Positions 16,831 to 25,620 of a stretch of 64,000 nt of DNA are shown here, piece after piece. The DNA is from Nocardioides sp. Its GTDB lineage: Bacteria; Actinomycetota; Actinomycetes; Propionibacteriales; Nocardioidaceae. The DNA lies in assembly GCA_002729525.1 (NCBI GenBank), contig PBYI01000038.1:1-64000 (forward strand). The letters are read 5' to 3'. The notes below the pieces were generated by a model, which searched no databases, was not told the DNA's origin, and saw nothing but the letters and a program-made list of their open reading frames with translations. The translations under genes and the position numbers were made by a program. Numbering within the stretch: position 1 is the first letter of the stretch; each line of letters begins with the position of its first letter.

Positions 16831-19800
16831 TGCCAGTGAGCCCGGCGGACGACGACGTGCAGCCCTTCGACCTGCTCGGCTCCCTGCCGACAGGTGCGAC
16901 CACGACCGTCCTGGAGGCGAGCGCCGGCACCGGCAAGACCTACACGCTGGCCGGACTGGTCGCCCGCTACGTCGCCGAGGGCGTCGCGAGCCTCGACGAG
17001 ATGCTGCTCATCACCTTCGGGCGGGCCGCCACCGAGGAGCTCCGTGCGCGGGTGCGCGACCAGCTCGTCGAGGTGGGCGAGGCGCTCGACGACGTCGTGC
17101 TCGGCGCGGCCGGCACCCGCAGGACCGACCGGGGCGAGCCCGACGCGCTCGTGCGCCACCTCTGCAACGGCGACCCCGCCGAGGTCGCCCGGCGCCGCGA
17201 CCGGGTGCGCGACGCGCTCGCCGGGTTCGACGCCGCCACCATCGCCACGACGCACGGGTTCTGCCAGGTCGTGCTGCGCTCGCTCGGCGTCGCCGGCGAC
17301 TCCGAGACCGGGCTGACGCTGGCCGAGAGCCTCGACGACCTGCTCGCCGAGGTGGTCGACGACCTCTACCTCGCCCGGTTCGGGGCGATGGCCGACCGGC
17401 CGCCGCTGACCCGCGCCGAGGCGCTGGGGCTGGCCCGCTCCGTCGTCGCCAACCCCCGCGCCCGACTGACGCCCGAGGACCCCGCGCCCGGCTCGCCTGC
17501 CGCCGTACGCCGCGAGCTCGCCGACGCCGTGCTCGCCGAGATGGAGCACCGCAAGCGGCGCCTCGGCGTGCTCGGGTTCGACGATCTCCTCGGCCGCCTC
17601 GCCACCGACCTCGACCGGGCCGGCTCGCCCGCGCGCACCCGGATGCGCGAGCGCTGGCGCGTGGTGATGGTCGACGAGTTCCAGGACACCGACCCCACGC
17701 AGTGGGAGATCATCGAGCGCGCCTTCGTCGGCCACGCGACCGTGGTGCTGATCGGCGACCCGAAGCAGGCGATCTACGCCTTCCGCGGCGGCGACATCGC
17801 GACCTACCTCAGCGCCGCGTCCGCCGCCGACCAGCGACTCACGCTCGGCACCAACTGGCGCAGCGACGAGGCACTGGTCGAGCGGGTGCAGGCGGTGCTC
17901 GGTGGCGCGGCCCTGGGCCACGAGGACATCGTCGTGCGCCCCGTCGACACCCACTGGAAGGGCCATCGACTCACCGGCGCAGGGGAGCGGCAGGAGCCGT
18001 TCCGCCTGCGGGTGGTGCCGCGCACGCCCTTCGGGGTCTCCGACCGCCGCACGGTCAAGATCGACGACCTGCGTCCGTGGATCGCCGACGACCTCGCCCG
18101 CGACGTCCGCGCCCTGCTCGCCTCCGGCGCCGAGATCGACGGCCGCCGGGTCCGGGCCGGCGACCTCGCGGTGATCGTCGAGGCGCACAAGGACGCCCGG
18201 GCCTGCCGCGAGGCGCTGACGGCTGCTGGCGTGCCGGCCGTCTACACCGGTGACGCCGACGTGTTCGCCTCCCAGGCAGCGGCCGACTGGCTCTGCCTGC
18301 TCGAGGCCTGCGAGCAGCCGCACCGCAGCGGGCTCGTGCGGGCGGCCGCAGCCACCATGTTCTTCGGCCACGACCACGCCGCGATCGCCGCCGGCGGTGA
18401 CGAGCTCACCGACGCCGTCGCAGCGACCCTGCGGCGCTGGGCCGACCACGTGCGCGAGCGCGGGCCGGCCGCCGTCGTCGAGGCGGCGCGAGCGTCGGGC
18501 GTGGCCGAGCGGGTCCTGGGCTGGCAGGGCGGAGAGCGCGACCTCACCGACCTCGAGCACGTCGGCCAGCTGCTGCACGAGGTCGCCCACCGTGAGCGGC
18601 TCGGCGTCCCCGCGCTGCGCGACTGGCTGCGCGAGCAGACCGAGGAGGGACGCAGCGGCGCGGCCGGCCGCTACCGGCGCCTCGACAGCGACGCCGAGGC
18701 CGTGCAGGTGATGACGGTGTGGGTCAGCAAGGGCCTGCAGTTCCCGGTGGTCTACCTCCCCTTCGCGTTCAACCGGCACGTCCGTGACGCCGACGAGGTG
18801 CTCTTCCACGACGAGGACGGGCGGCGCTGCCTCGACGTCGGCGGCAAGCGCAGCGGCGGCGAGTGGACCGCGATCAGCCGTCGGGGTCGGCAGGAGTCGG
18901 CCGCCGACGACGTGCGGCTCACCTACGTCGCGCTCACCCGCGCGCAGTCGCAGGTCGTCGCCTGGTGGGCGCCGTCGTGGGACGAACGGAGCGGTGGGCT
19001 CTCCCGGCTGCTGCGCGGCCGGGTCCCGCGGCAGGCCGACGTGCCCGACCAGCTCGACGACGCGCCGCCGCCCGACGACGACGCCCTCGCCCTCTTCCGG
19101 CGCTGGGAGGGCGTGCGCGGGGCGGCCGTCGAGATCGCCGAGCACGCGCCGCTCGCCGACGATGTGCCCGACGAGCCGCTGGCGGTCGTGCCGCAGCGGG
19201 TGCTCGACCGCGGTGTCGACACGGCCTGGCAGCGCACCTCCTACTCCCGGCTCGTGCGCCCCGACGAGCAGGCGTCCGGCACCCGCTCCGAGCCCGACCT
19301 GGCGCTCCTGGACGACGAGGGTGACGACGCCGCGGGCCCGGTCGAGGCCGCCGACGGCGCTGACGCGGAGGGCGCCGCCGCGGCGCTGGTGTCGCCGATG
19401 GCGCTCCTGCCGGCCGGGGCGACCTTCGGCTCGCTCGTCCACGCGGTGCTGGAGCACGCCGACCCCGAGGCGCCCGACCTGGCCGCCGAGGTCGAGGCAC
19501 ACGTGCGCGAGCAGCTCGTCTGGTGGCCGGTCGACGCCGAGGTCGACGACCTCGTGGCCGGGATCCTCCCCGTGCTCGGGTCGCCGTTGGGCCCCGCCGC
19601 GCCGGGCCTGACGTTGAACGACGTACCTCTGCGGGACCGGCTGCGCGAGCTCGACTTCGAGCTGCCGCTGTCCGGCGGCGACCGCGAGCGCCGGGCCGAC
19701 GTCGTGCTGGCCGACGTGGGGTCGTTGCTGCGCCGCACGCTCGAGCCGGACGACCCGATGCTGGCGTACGCCGACCGGCTCGAGGGTGAGGAGCTCGGGC

Positions 19801-20222
19801 CCCGGCCGCTGCGGGGCTACCTCGCCGGCTCGATCGACGTGGTGCTCCGGGTGCTGGGGGAGGACGGTGAGCGCTTCGTGGTGGTCGACTACAAGACCAA
19901 CCGGCTGGTGCCGGCCGACGTCACGCCGACGACGGCCGACTTCGGTCCTGCCGAGCTGGTCGAGGCGATGCTGCACTCCGACTACCCGCTCCAGGCGCTG
20001 CTCTACTCCGCCGTGCTGCACCGCTACCTGCGCTGGCGGCTGCGCGGCTACGACCCGGCCCGGCACCTCGGCGGGATCGTCTACCTCTACCTGCGCGGCA
20101 TGGCCGGGCCGGACACCCCGGTCGTCGACGGGCACCCTGCCGGCGTCTTCACCTGGCAGCCGCCGGTCGCGACGGTCACCGCACTGTCCGACCTGCTCGA
20201 CGGTGCGGAGGTGATCGCGTGA
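16830..20222 (+). CDS. recB: RecBCD enzyme subunit RecB (helicase-nuclease)
   Basis: The 1130-residue product is a UvrD-type 3'-5' helicase with a C-terminal nuclease. Visible motifs are Walker A ASAGTGKT (residues 30-37), DEFQDTDP (from Asp282), VMTVWVSKGLQFPVVYLP, and the RecB nuclease motif VVDYKTNRL (Asp1020, Lys1022). The subunit unwinds and digests DNA ends and loads RecA. ATG 16830 overlaps the recC stop, and GTG 16827 directly before it is also in frame. The stop codon overlaps the recD start as GTGA, so all three subunits should be made in step. Confidence 0.94.
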   Translation: MPVSPADDDVQPFDLLGSLPTGATTTVLEASAGTGKTYTLAGLVARYVAEGVASLDEMLLITFGRAATEELRARVRDQLVEVGEALDDVVLGAAGTRRTDRGEPDALVRHLCNGDPAEVARRRDRVRDALAGFDAATIATTHGFCQVVLRSLGVAGDSETGLTLAESLDDLLAEVVDDLYLARFGAMADRPPLTRAEALGLARSVVANPRARLTPEDPAPGSPAAVRRELADAVLAEMEHRKRRLGVLGFDDLLGRLATDLDRAGSPARTRMRERWRVVMVDEFQDTDPTQWEIIERAFVGHATVVLIGDPKQAIYAFRGGDIATYLSAASAADQRLTLGTNWRSDEALVERVQAVLGGAALGHEDIVVRPVDTHWKGHRLTGAGERQEPFRLRVVPRTPFGVSDRRTVKIDDLRPWIADDLARDVRALLASGAEIDGRRVRAGDLAVIVEAHKDARACREALTAAGVPAVYTGDADVFASQAAADWLCLLEACEQPHRSGLVRAAAATMFFGHDHAAIAAGGDELTDAVAATLRRWADHVRERGPAAVVEAARASGVAERVLGWQGGERDLTDLEHVGQLLHEVAHRERLGVPALRDWLREQTEEGRSGAAGRYRRLDSDAEAVQVMTVWVSKGLQFPVVYLPFAFNRHVRDADEVLFHDEDGRRCLDVGGKRSGGEWTAISRRGRQESAADDVRLTYVALTRAQSQVVAWWAPSWDERSGGLSRLLRGRVPRQADVPDQLDDAPPPDDDALALFRRWEGVRGAAVEIAEHAPLADDVPDEPLAVVPQRVLDRGVDTAWQRTSYSRLVRPDEQASGTRSEPDLALLDDEGDDAAGPVEAADGADAEGAAAALVSPMALLPAGATFGSLVHAVLEHADPEAPDLAAEVEAHVREQLVWWPVDAEVDDLVAGILPVLGSPLGPAAPGLTLNDVPLRDRLRELDFELPLSGGDRERRADVVLADVGSLLRRTLEPDDPMLAYADRLEGEELGPRPLRGYLAGSIDVVLRVLGEDGERFVVVDYKTNRLVPADVTPTTADFGPAELVEAMLHSDYPLQALLYSAVLHRYLRWRLRGYDPARHLGGIVYLYLRGMAGPDTPVVDGHPAGVFTWQPPVATVTALSDLLDGAEVIA

Positions 20223-22066
20223 CCACCACTCCCGTGGACCCGCACGACCTCTCGGTCGCCCGAGCAGCGACTGGGACGCTTGCCGCGTTCAACGCCGCCG
20301 GGGTGCTGGAGCCCGCCGACGTCCACGTCGCACGCCGCCTCACCGCCCTCGCCGAGGACGACGACGAACGGGTCGCGCTGGCCCTCGCCCTGGCCGTGCG
20401 AGCGCTGCGCCAGGGGTCGGTGTGCCTCGACCTCGCCACGGTGGCCGACGAGGTCGTGCTCGACCTTCCGGTCGACGACGGCGACGGTGCTGAGGGTGCT
20501 GACGGCGGGCGCGCGGCGGTCGCCGAGCTGCCGTGGCCCGACGCCGGCACGTGGCCCGACGCCGTCGCCGCCAGCGTGCTGACCACGGGCTCCGACACGG
20601 TGGCCCCGGTGCTCCGGCTGCGCGGCACGACGCTCTACCTCGACCGCTACTGGCGCGAGGAGCGCCAGGTCCGCGACGACCTGCTGGCCCGGGCGACCGG
20701 CGCCTCGGCGCCGGTCGAGGTGCCGGAGTCGTCGCTCGACCGCGTCTTCCCGGACCCCGGGTACGCCGAGCAGCGCGCCGCCGTACGCATCGCCCTGCGC
20801 CAGCGCACCACCGTGCTGACCGGCGGGCCCGGCACCGGCAAGACCACCGCCGTCGCCGCCCTGCTGGCGCTGCTGGCTGAGCAGGCCGTGACCGCGGGCG
20901 CGGAGGTGCCGCGGATCGCGCTGGCCGCGCCCACCGGCAAGGCGGCCGCCCGGCTCCAGGAGGCCGTGGTCGAGCAGGTCGGCGCGCTGCCGGCGGCCGA
21001 CCGCGAGCGGCTGGAGGGGCTGCGCGCGGTGACGCTGCACCGGCTCCTCGGCCCGGTGCGCGGGTCGTCGACGCGCTTCCGGCACCACCGCGACAACCGG
21101 CTGCCGTACGACGTCGTGGTGGTCGACGAGACCTCGATGGTGTCGCTGACGATGATGGCGCGACTCGTGGAGGCGGTGCGCCCGCACGCCCGGCTCGTGC
21201 TCGTGGGCGACCCCGACCAGCTGACGTCGGTCGAGGCGGGGGCCGTGCTCTCCGACCTGGTCGAGGGCCTCGGGGCCCGCGACGACCACGACGTCGCCCG
21301 GCTGCGCACCTCGCACCGCTTCGGCGGGGAGATCCTGCGCCTGGCGGAGGCGGTGCGTGCGGGCGACGGCGACGCCGTGGTGGCCGCGCTGCGCGAGGGC
21401 GGCGACGCGGTGCGGTTCCTCGAGCACGAGGGCGGGGCCGCGTCGAGCGCGGCGCACGCCGACCTGCGGGCGCTGCTGGTGCCGCACGCGGAGTCGCTGT
21501 GGCGCTCCTCGCTGCGGGGCCGGCACGCCGAGGCGTTGGTGACGCTGTCGCGACAGCGCCTGCTGTGCGCCCATCGCGAGGGACCCTACGGCGTCCGCTG
21601 GTGGAACCTCCTCGTCGAGCAGTGGCTGGCGGAGGAGACCGGCGAGCCCGTCCGCGGCGCCTGGTACGCCGGTCGCCCGGTGCTGGTGACCGCCAACGAC
21701 TACGGCCTCGGCATCCACAACGGCGACACCGGCGTCTGCGTGGTCGGGCCCGACGGGCTGCGGGTACACGTCGCGACCGCCGGCGACCCGGTCGACCTCG
21801 CCCCGAGTCGGCTCGGCGACGTCGAGACGATGCACGCGATGACGATCCACAAGAGCCAGGGCAGCCAGGCCGGCGAGGTCGTCGTCCTGCTGCCCCCGCC
21901 GGAGTCGCGCCTGCTCACCCGCGAGCTGCTCTACACCGCGGTCACCCGGGCCGAGGACCGCGTGGTGGTCGTCGGCTCGGAGGCCGACGTCCGCGCCGCG
22001 GTGACGCGCCGGGCCCAGCGCGCGACCGGTCTGGCCCAGCGGCTCCAGGTGTCGACCGGGACGTGA
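20219..22066 (+). CDS. recD: RecBCD enzyme subunit RecD (5'-3' helicase)
   Basis: The 615-residue product is a superfamily 1B helicase. It has Walker A GGPGTGKT (residues 202-209), motif II VVDETSMVSL, VGDPDQLTSVEAG, and the C-terminal AMTIHKSQGSQ and LLYTAVTRAEDRVVVVG motifs. It is the fast 5'-3' motor of RecBCD and regulates its nuclease. The start is GTG 20219, which overlaps the recB stop. The order recC-recB-recD is complete and undamaged, so this strain should have a full RecBCD pathway. Confidence 0.94.
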   Translation: MTTTPVDPHDLSVARAATGTLAAFNAAGVLEPADVHVARRLTALAEDDDERVALALALAVRALRQGSVCLDLATVADEVVLDLPVDDGDGAEGADGGRAAVAELPWPDAGTWPDAVAASVLTTGSDTVAPVLRLRGTTLYLDRYWREERQVRDDLLARATGASAPVEVPESSLDRVFPDPGYAEQRAAVRIALRQRTTVLTGGPGTGKTTAVAALLALLAEQAVTAGAEVPRIALAAPTGKAAARLQEAVVEQVGALPAADRERLEGLRAVTLHRLLGPVRGSSTRFRHHRDNRLPYDVVVVDETSMVSLTMMARLVEAVRPHARLVLVGDPDQLTSVEAGAVLSDLVEGLGARDDHDVARLRTSHRFGGEILRLAEAVRAGDGDAVVAALREGGDAVRFLEHEGGAASSAAHADLRALLVPHAESLWRSSLRGRHAEALVTLSRQRLLCAHREGPYGVRWWNLLVEQWLAEETGEPVRGAWYAGRPVLVTANDYGLGIHNGDTGVCVVGPDGLRVHVATAGDPVDLAPSRLGDVETMHAMTIHKSQGSQAGEVVVLLPPPESRLLTRELLYTAVTRAEDRVVVVGSEADVRAAVTRRAQRATGLAQRLQVSTGT

Positions 22067-22098
22067 CCAGTCCTTACGTCGGGGCAACACGGACCGGC

Positions 22099-22104
22099 TA
22101 GCCT
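22099..22104 (+). promoter_or_regulatory. -10 box TAGCCT of the ACT-domain gene
   Basis: TAGCCT lies exactly six nucleotides before the GTG at 22111, and no ribosome-binding site is present. A leaderless transcript is expected. Confidence 0.55.
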
Positions 22105-22110
22105 CGTCCG

Positions 22111-22716
22111 GTGCCTTTCCTGCTGCGTGTCGAGCTGCCCGACGTACCCGGTTCGCTGGGTCGGCTGGCGACCGCCATCGGACACGCGGGCGGTGACATC
22201 GAGGCGATCGAGATCGTCGAGAAGCGTCTCGACGGCACCGCCCTTGACGACGTCCTGCTCGACGTCGACCCGGGCGTCATGCCCGACTCGGTCGTCTCGG
22301 CGTGCAACCAGCTCGACGGCGTGCGCGTCGTGTGGATCAGTCGCTACGCCTCGGGCGGGCTGGTGCTCGACCTGGAGGCCGTCGAGGAGCTGACCGCGTC
22401 ACCCGCCGAGGCGCTCGACCGGCTCGTCGACGTCCTGCCCGCGACGTTCCGCGTCGACTGGGCGGCCCGGGTGCACCGCGCGCACGGCATCCTGCGCGCG
22501 ACGGGTGCCGCGCCGGCCGAGCTGGAGTTCGTCGAGATCGAGAACCCCACGCGCCTGGAGGTCGAGGGCGACGCGGAGACCCTGTACGCCGCCGCCCGCT
22601 GCGACGGCAACACGATCGTCATCGTGGCGCGACGTGGCGGCCCGGAGTTCCTCGACTCCGAGATAGCCCGCCTCGGCCACCTCGCCGGGCTGGCGACCTC
22701 GATCGCCCGGACCTGA
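22111..22716 (+). CDS. ACT-domain protein (probable amino acid sensor)
   Basis: The 201-residue product opens with an ACT domain: LLRVELPDVPGSLGRLATAIGHAGGDIEAIEIVE, residues 4-37. A second half of mixed alpha/beta character has ENPTRLEVEGDAETLYAAAR. ACT domains bind amino acids and regulate enzymes or transcription. In malic enzymes and serine dehydrogenases they are fused to a catalytic part, but here no catalytic domain exists. The gene stands alone between recD and a convergent deazaflavin oxidoreductase, and ends at a repeated hairpin element. Confidence 0.8.
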   Translation: MPFLLRVELPDVPGSLGRLATAIGHAGGDIEAIEIVEKRLDGTALDDVLLDVDPGVMPDSVVSACNQLDGVRVVWISRYASGGLVLDLEAVEELTASPAEALDRLVDVLPATFRVDWAARVHRAHGILRATGAAPAELEFVEIENPTRLEVEGDAETLYAAARCDGNTIVIVARRGGPEFLDSEIARLGHLAGLATSIART

Positions 22717-22798
22717 CCCTGGCGGGGGAGTCCCTTACGTAAATCACGTCCCGGGTCTGCAGATCCTTGATTTGCGTTAGGGACTACCGGCGCCAGGG
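22717..22798. repeat. Intergenic hairpin repeat, copy 1
   Basis: Inner arms AGTCCCTTACGTAAATCA (22729-22746) and TGATTTGCGTTAGGGACT (22768-22785) are inverted, with two mismatches. Outer arms CCCTGGCG (22717-22724) and CGCCAGGG (22791-22798) pair perfectly. The element starts at the end of one gene and stops two bases before the stop codon of the convergent gene. A near-identical copy lies at 27352-27418. It may be a dispersed REP-like repeat that serves as a bidirectional terminator. Confidence 0.75.
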
Positions 22799-22800
22799 CC

Positions 22801-23241
22801 TCAGTCCTCGACCGGCTCCAGCACGAACACCGGGATCTCCCGGTCGGTCTTCTCCTGGTACTCCGCGTACGGCGGGAACGCGGCGACCGAGCGCGACCAC
22901 CAGGCCGCCCGCTCGTCGCCCGAGGCGATCCGGGCGCGGTAGGTGCGCACCTCGGGCCCGTCCTGCAGGTCGACCTCGGGGTGCGCGACGAAGTTGTGGA
23001 ACCACACGGGGTGCTCGGGCGCGCCGCCCTTCGACGCGACGGCGGCGTACCGGCCGTCGTGCTCGACCCGCATGACGGGGTTCTTGCGCAGCTTGCCCGA
23101 CCGGGCGCCGCGTGAGGTGATGACGACGATGGGGCGGTTGAGGATGGTGTTGCCCTCGGCGCCGCCGGTCGCCTCGTACGTCGCGACCTGGTCGCGGACC
23201 CACTGCTCGGGGCTGGGCTCGTACTCACCGTTGAGTGCCAT
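22801..23241 (-). CDS. Deazaflavin (F420)-dependent nitroreductase-family oxidoreductase
   Basis: The 146-residue product has the split beta-barrel fold of the Ddn family: VVITSRGARSGKLRKNPVMRVEHDGRYAAVASKGG, then HPVWFHNFVAHPEV. These enzymes use reduced F420 to reduce quinones, nitro compounds or other activated double bonds. They are particularly numerous in mycobacteria and relatives. The start is ATG 23241; the frame extends six codons further but family similarity begins at MALNGEYEPSP. It is a single gene converging on the ACT-domain gene. Confidence 0.87.
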   Translation of the reverse strand: MALNGEYEPSPEQWVRDQVATYEATGGAEGNTILNRPIVVITSRGARSGKLRKNPVMRVEHDGRYAAVASKGGAPEHPVWFHNFVAHPEVDLQDGPEVRTYRARIASGDERAAWWSRSVAAFPPYAEYQEKTDREIPVFVLEPVED

Positions 23242-23317
23242 GCGGAGAGAACACCACACGGCGACCCCCGATTCCGCACCGGCCCGGGCTGGACCGGCCG
23301 GGTGCGACCGGTCCCAC

Positions 23318-23323
23318 TAGGGT
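23318..23323 (+). promoter_or_regulatory. -10 box TAGGGT of menB
   Basis: TAGGGT lies seven nucleotides before the ATG at 23331, without a Shine-Dalgarno sequence, in the spacer shared with the divergent oxidoreductase gene. Confidence 0.5.
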
Positions 23324-23330
23324 CGCGGCC

Positions 23331-24266
23331 ATGAGCGCGATCGACGGCGTGTCCGACACCTTCGACCCCGAGGCCTGGGACGTCGTTCCCGGTTTCGAGG
23401 ACCTCACCGACCTCACCTACCACCGGGCGCGGGCGCACGGCACGGTGCGGATCGCCTTCGACCGCCCCGACGTGCTCAACGCGTTCCGCCCGCACACGGT
23501 GGACGAGCTGGTACGTACCCTCGAGCACGCCCGCACCAGCGCCGATGTCGGCTGCGTGCTGCTCACCGGCAACGGTCCGAGCCCGAAGAACGGCAAGCAC
23601 TCGTTCTGCACCGGCGGCGACCAGCGCATCCGCGGGAAGGCGGGCTACCAGTACGAGACCGACGGCCACGTCGACGCCGCCGCGCCCCCGAACCCGATCG
23701 ACGCCGCCAAGCTCGCGCGGCTGCACATCCTGGAGTGCCAGCGGCTGATCCGGTTCATGCCGAAGGTCGTCGTCTGCGTGGTGCCCGGCTGGGCGGCCGG
23801 CGGCGGGCACAGCCTGCACGTCGTCTCCGACCTGACGATCGCCAGCGCCGAGCACGCCCGCTTCAAGCAGACCGACGCCGACGTGGGCTCCTTCGACGGC
23901 GGCTTCGGGTCGGCGTACCTCGCCCGCCAGGTCGGCCAGAAGTTCGCCCGCGAGATCTTCTTCCTCGCCGAGGAGTACTCCGCCGAGGACGGCGTCCGGA
24001 TGGGCACCGTCAACCGCGCCGTCCCGCACGCCGAGCTCGAGGCGACCGCCCTGGAGTGGGGCCGGATGATCAACGGCAAGTCGCCCACCGCGCAGCGGAT
24101 GCTGAAGTACTCCTTCAACGCCATCGACGACGGCCTGGTCGGTCAGCAGCTCTTCGCCGGCGAGACCACGCGCCTGGCGTACATGACCGACGAGGCGCAG
24201 GAGGGGCGCGACCAGTTCCTGGAGAAGCGGGACCCGGACTGGTCGCCGTACCCCTGGTACTACTGA
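23331..24266 (+). CDS. menB: 1,4-dihydroxy-2-naphthoyl-CoA synthase (MenB)
   Basis: The 311-residue crotonase-fold protein has the MenB-type oxyanion-hole segments (FCTGGDQRIRG and VPGWAAGGGHSLHVVSDLTIAS), VGSFDGGFGSAYL, and the C-terminal RDPDWSPYPWYY tail that separates MenB from ordinary enoyl-CoA hydratases. It closes the second ring of the menaquinone head group from O-succinylbenzoyl-CoA. No other men gene is adjacent in the window, so menaquinone synthesis genes are split in this genome. The start is ATG 23331, seven nucleotides after the -10 box. Confidence 0.94.
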   Translation: MSAIDGVSDTFDPEAWDVVPGFEDLTDLTYHRARAHGTVRIAFDRPDVLNAFRPHTVDELVRTLEHARTSADVGCVLLTGNGPSPKNGKHSFCTGGDQRIRGKAGYQYETDGHVDAAAPPNPIDAAKLARLHILECQRLIRFMPKVVVCVVPGWAAGGGHSLHVVSDLTIASAEHARFKQTDADVGSFDGGFGSAYLARQVGQKFAREIFFLAEEYSAEDGVRMGTVNRAVPHAELEATALEWGRMINGKSPTAQRMLKYSFNAIDDGLVGQQLFAGETTRLAYMTDEAQEGRDQFLEKRDPDWSPYPWYY

Positions 24267-24270
24267 GCCG

Positions 24271-24411
24271 CTAGGCGATCCCCAGCTCGCGCCCGGCCGC
24301 CGCGAGCCGCTTGTCCCGAGTCCACAACCGGGCTCCCGGGACGATCGCGACCGAGCCGAGCAGGTGTACGTCGACCGCAGTCAGTCCGCGACCCGTGACG
24401 GTGGTCCGCAC
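24271..24411 (-). pseudogene. vapB-vapC fusion relic (deletion remnant of a toxin-antitoxin pair)
   Basis: A 46-codon frame from GTG 24411 (AGGGGAG five bases upstream) begins VRTTVT, as many VapB antitoxins do. It then jumps into the last 40 residues of a PIN-domain toxin: GLTAVDVHLLGSV, then ARLWTRDKRLAAAGRELGIA, with two of the four conserved PIN acidic residues (in AVD and TRD). The middle of both genes is missing. The simplest reading is one in-frame deletion fusing the first few vapB codons to the vapC end. It should encode neither toxin nor antitoxin. An operator-like palindrome remains upstream. Confidence 0.7.
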
Positions 24412-24433
24412 GAGATCTCCCCTCATCGTGATG

Positions 24434-24459
24434 TGCATCAGGTGATGCACCATCTGATG
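24434..24459. promoter_or_regulatory. Palindromic operator left from the vapBC pair
   Basis: TGCATCA and TGATGCA (24434-24440/24443-24449) are inverted around GG. CATCAG (24436-24441) also pairs with CTGATG (24454-24459). The nested palindrome lies about 25 nt before the fused vapB start, where toxin-antitoxin autoregulatory operators are found. Confidence 0.5.
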
Positions 24460-24517
24460 GTACGTCGTGAAGCGCCGCGAGGCCCGGCCTCGCCCGTCGG
24501 GCTGTGGAGGACGGGTG

Positions 24518-24523
24518 TAGACC
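24518..24523 (+). promoter_or_regulatory. -10 box TAGACC of the aldo/keto reductase gene
   Basis: TGTAGACC (extended -10 like) ends six nucleotides before the ATG at 24530. No ribosome-binding site is seen. Confidence 0.5.
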
Positions 24524-24529
24524 GGATCC

Positions 24530-25498
24530 ATGGAGTACACCCGCCTCGGATCCACCGGTCTCACGGTCAGCCGCATCGCCCTGGGGTGCATGAGCTATGG
24601 CGACGCCAGCCGCGGCGGGCACCCGTGGGTGCTCGACGAGGACGCCGCCGCGCCCTTCTTCCGGCAGGCCGTCGAGCTCGGGATCACCTTCTGGGACACC
24701 GCGAACGTCTACAGCCTCGGCTCGTCGGAGGAGTACGTCGGCCGCGCGGTGCAGCGGTTCACCCGCCGCGAGGACGTCGTGATCGCGACCAAGCTCCACG
24801 GGAAGATGCACGACGGCCCGGGCGGCTCGGGCCTGTCGCGTCGCGCGGTGCTGGAGCAGGTCGACGCCTCGCTCACCCGGCTCGGAACCGACTTCATCGA
24901 CCTCTACCAGATCCACCGGTTCGACCCGGCCGTCCCGGTCGAGGAGACGATGGAGGCGCTGCACGACGTGGTTCGCGCGGGCAAGGTGCGCTACCTCGGC
25001 GCCTCGTCGATGTGGGCGTGGCAGCTGGCGAAGATGCAGGAGGCGGCGCGGGCCAATGGCTGGACCGAGTTCGTCTCGATGCAGGACCAGTACAGCCTCC
25101 TGATGCGCGAGGAGGAGCGCGAGATGTTCCCGCTGCTGGCCGACCAGGGGCTCGGGTCGCTCCCGTGGAGCCCGCTCGCGCGCGGTCGTCTCGCCCGCCC
25201 CTGGGGCGAGCAGACCCAGCGCGCGGAGTCGGACCGGTTCGGCAGCACGCTCTACCAGGACAGCGACGAGCAGATCGTCGACGCCGTGCAGGCTGTCGCC
25301 GCCGACCGCGACGTCCCGATGGCTCAGGTCGCGCTCGCTTGGGTGCTCGCCAACCCCGTCGTCGACGCCCCGATCGTCGGCGCCACGAAGGAGCACCACC
25401 TTGCCGACGCCGTGGCGGCGCTCGACGTACGCCTCACCGACGACGAGGTCGAGCGGCTGGAGGCGGCGTACCGGCCGCGCAACCCGACGGGATTCTGA
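24530..25498 (+). CDS. Aldo/keto reductase (AKR superfamily)
   Basis: The 322-residue TIM-barrel protein carries the full AKR catalytic tetrad: Asp56 and Tyr61 (WDTANVYSLGSSE), Lys88 (ATKLHGK) and His129 (YQIHRFD). The GLGSLPWSPLARGRL and IVGATKEHHL segments bind NADPH. It resembles the YajO/Tas-like AKR group that reduces aldehydes; the natural substrate is not evident. It is a single gene with a leaderless-type promoter, divergent from the vapBC relic. Confidence 0.92.
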   Translation: MEYTRLGSTGLTVSRIALGCMSYGDASRGGHPWVLDEDAAAPFFRQAVELGITFWDTANVYSLGSSEEYVGRAVQRFTRREDVVIATKLHGKMHDGPGGSGLSRRAVLEQVDASLTRLGTDFIDLYQIHRFDPAVPVEETMEALHDVVRAGKVRYLGASSMWAWQLAKMQEAARANGWTEFVSMQDQYSLLMREEEREMFPLLADQGLGSLPWSPLARGRLARPWGEQTQRAESDRFGSTLYQDSDEQIVDAVQAVAADRDVPMAQVALAWVLANPVVDAPIVGATKEHHLADAVAALDVRLTDDEVERLEAAYRPRNPTGF

Positions 25499-25586
25499 CC
25501 CTGGGGTCGGTCGAACGACTCGTGGGAGGTCGTGAGCGCCGGCTGACGTGCTCGACCCGTGCGCCCGGGGATGCGACGATGGGCGC

Positions 25587-25619
25587 ATGACTCCCGCCTC
25601 CCCGGCCCGGGTGGTCTGA
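25587..25619 (+). CDS. Possible 10-residue leader peptide ORF
   Basis: ATG 25587 opens a ten-codon frame (MTPASPARVV) that ends at TGA 25617-25619, one base before the GTG start of the membrane protein gene. GACGAT (25575-25580) lies six nucleotides before the ATG, like the leaderless boxes elsewhere in the window. It could be a leaderless mini-ORF that feeds reinitiation at 25621. The evidence is positional only. Confidence 0.3.
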   Translation: MTPASPARVV

Positions 25620-25620
25620 C

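Noticed and set aside
16668..20135. Long minus-strand open frame opposite recB
   Set aside because: Same GC artefact; the plus strand has all RecB motifs.
24364..24591. Longer minus-strand frame to 24591 as the true start of the PIN-like protein
   Set aside because: The extra residues overlap the aldo/keto reductase start and have no PIN features; the VapB-like start with a ribosome site lies at 24411.
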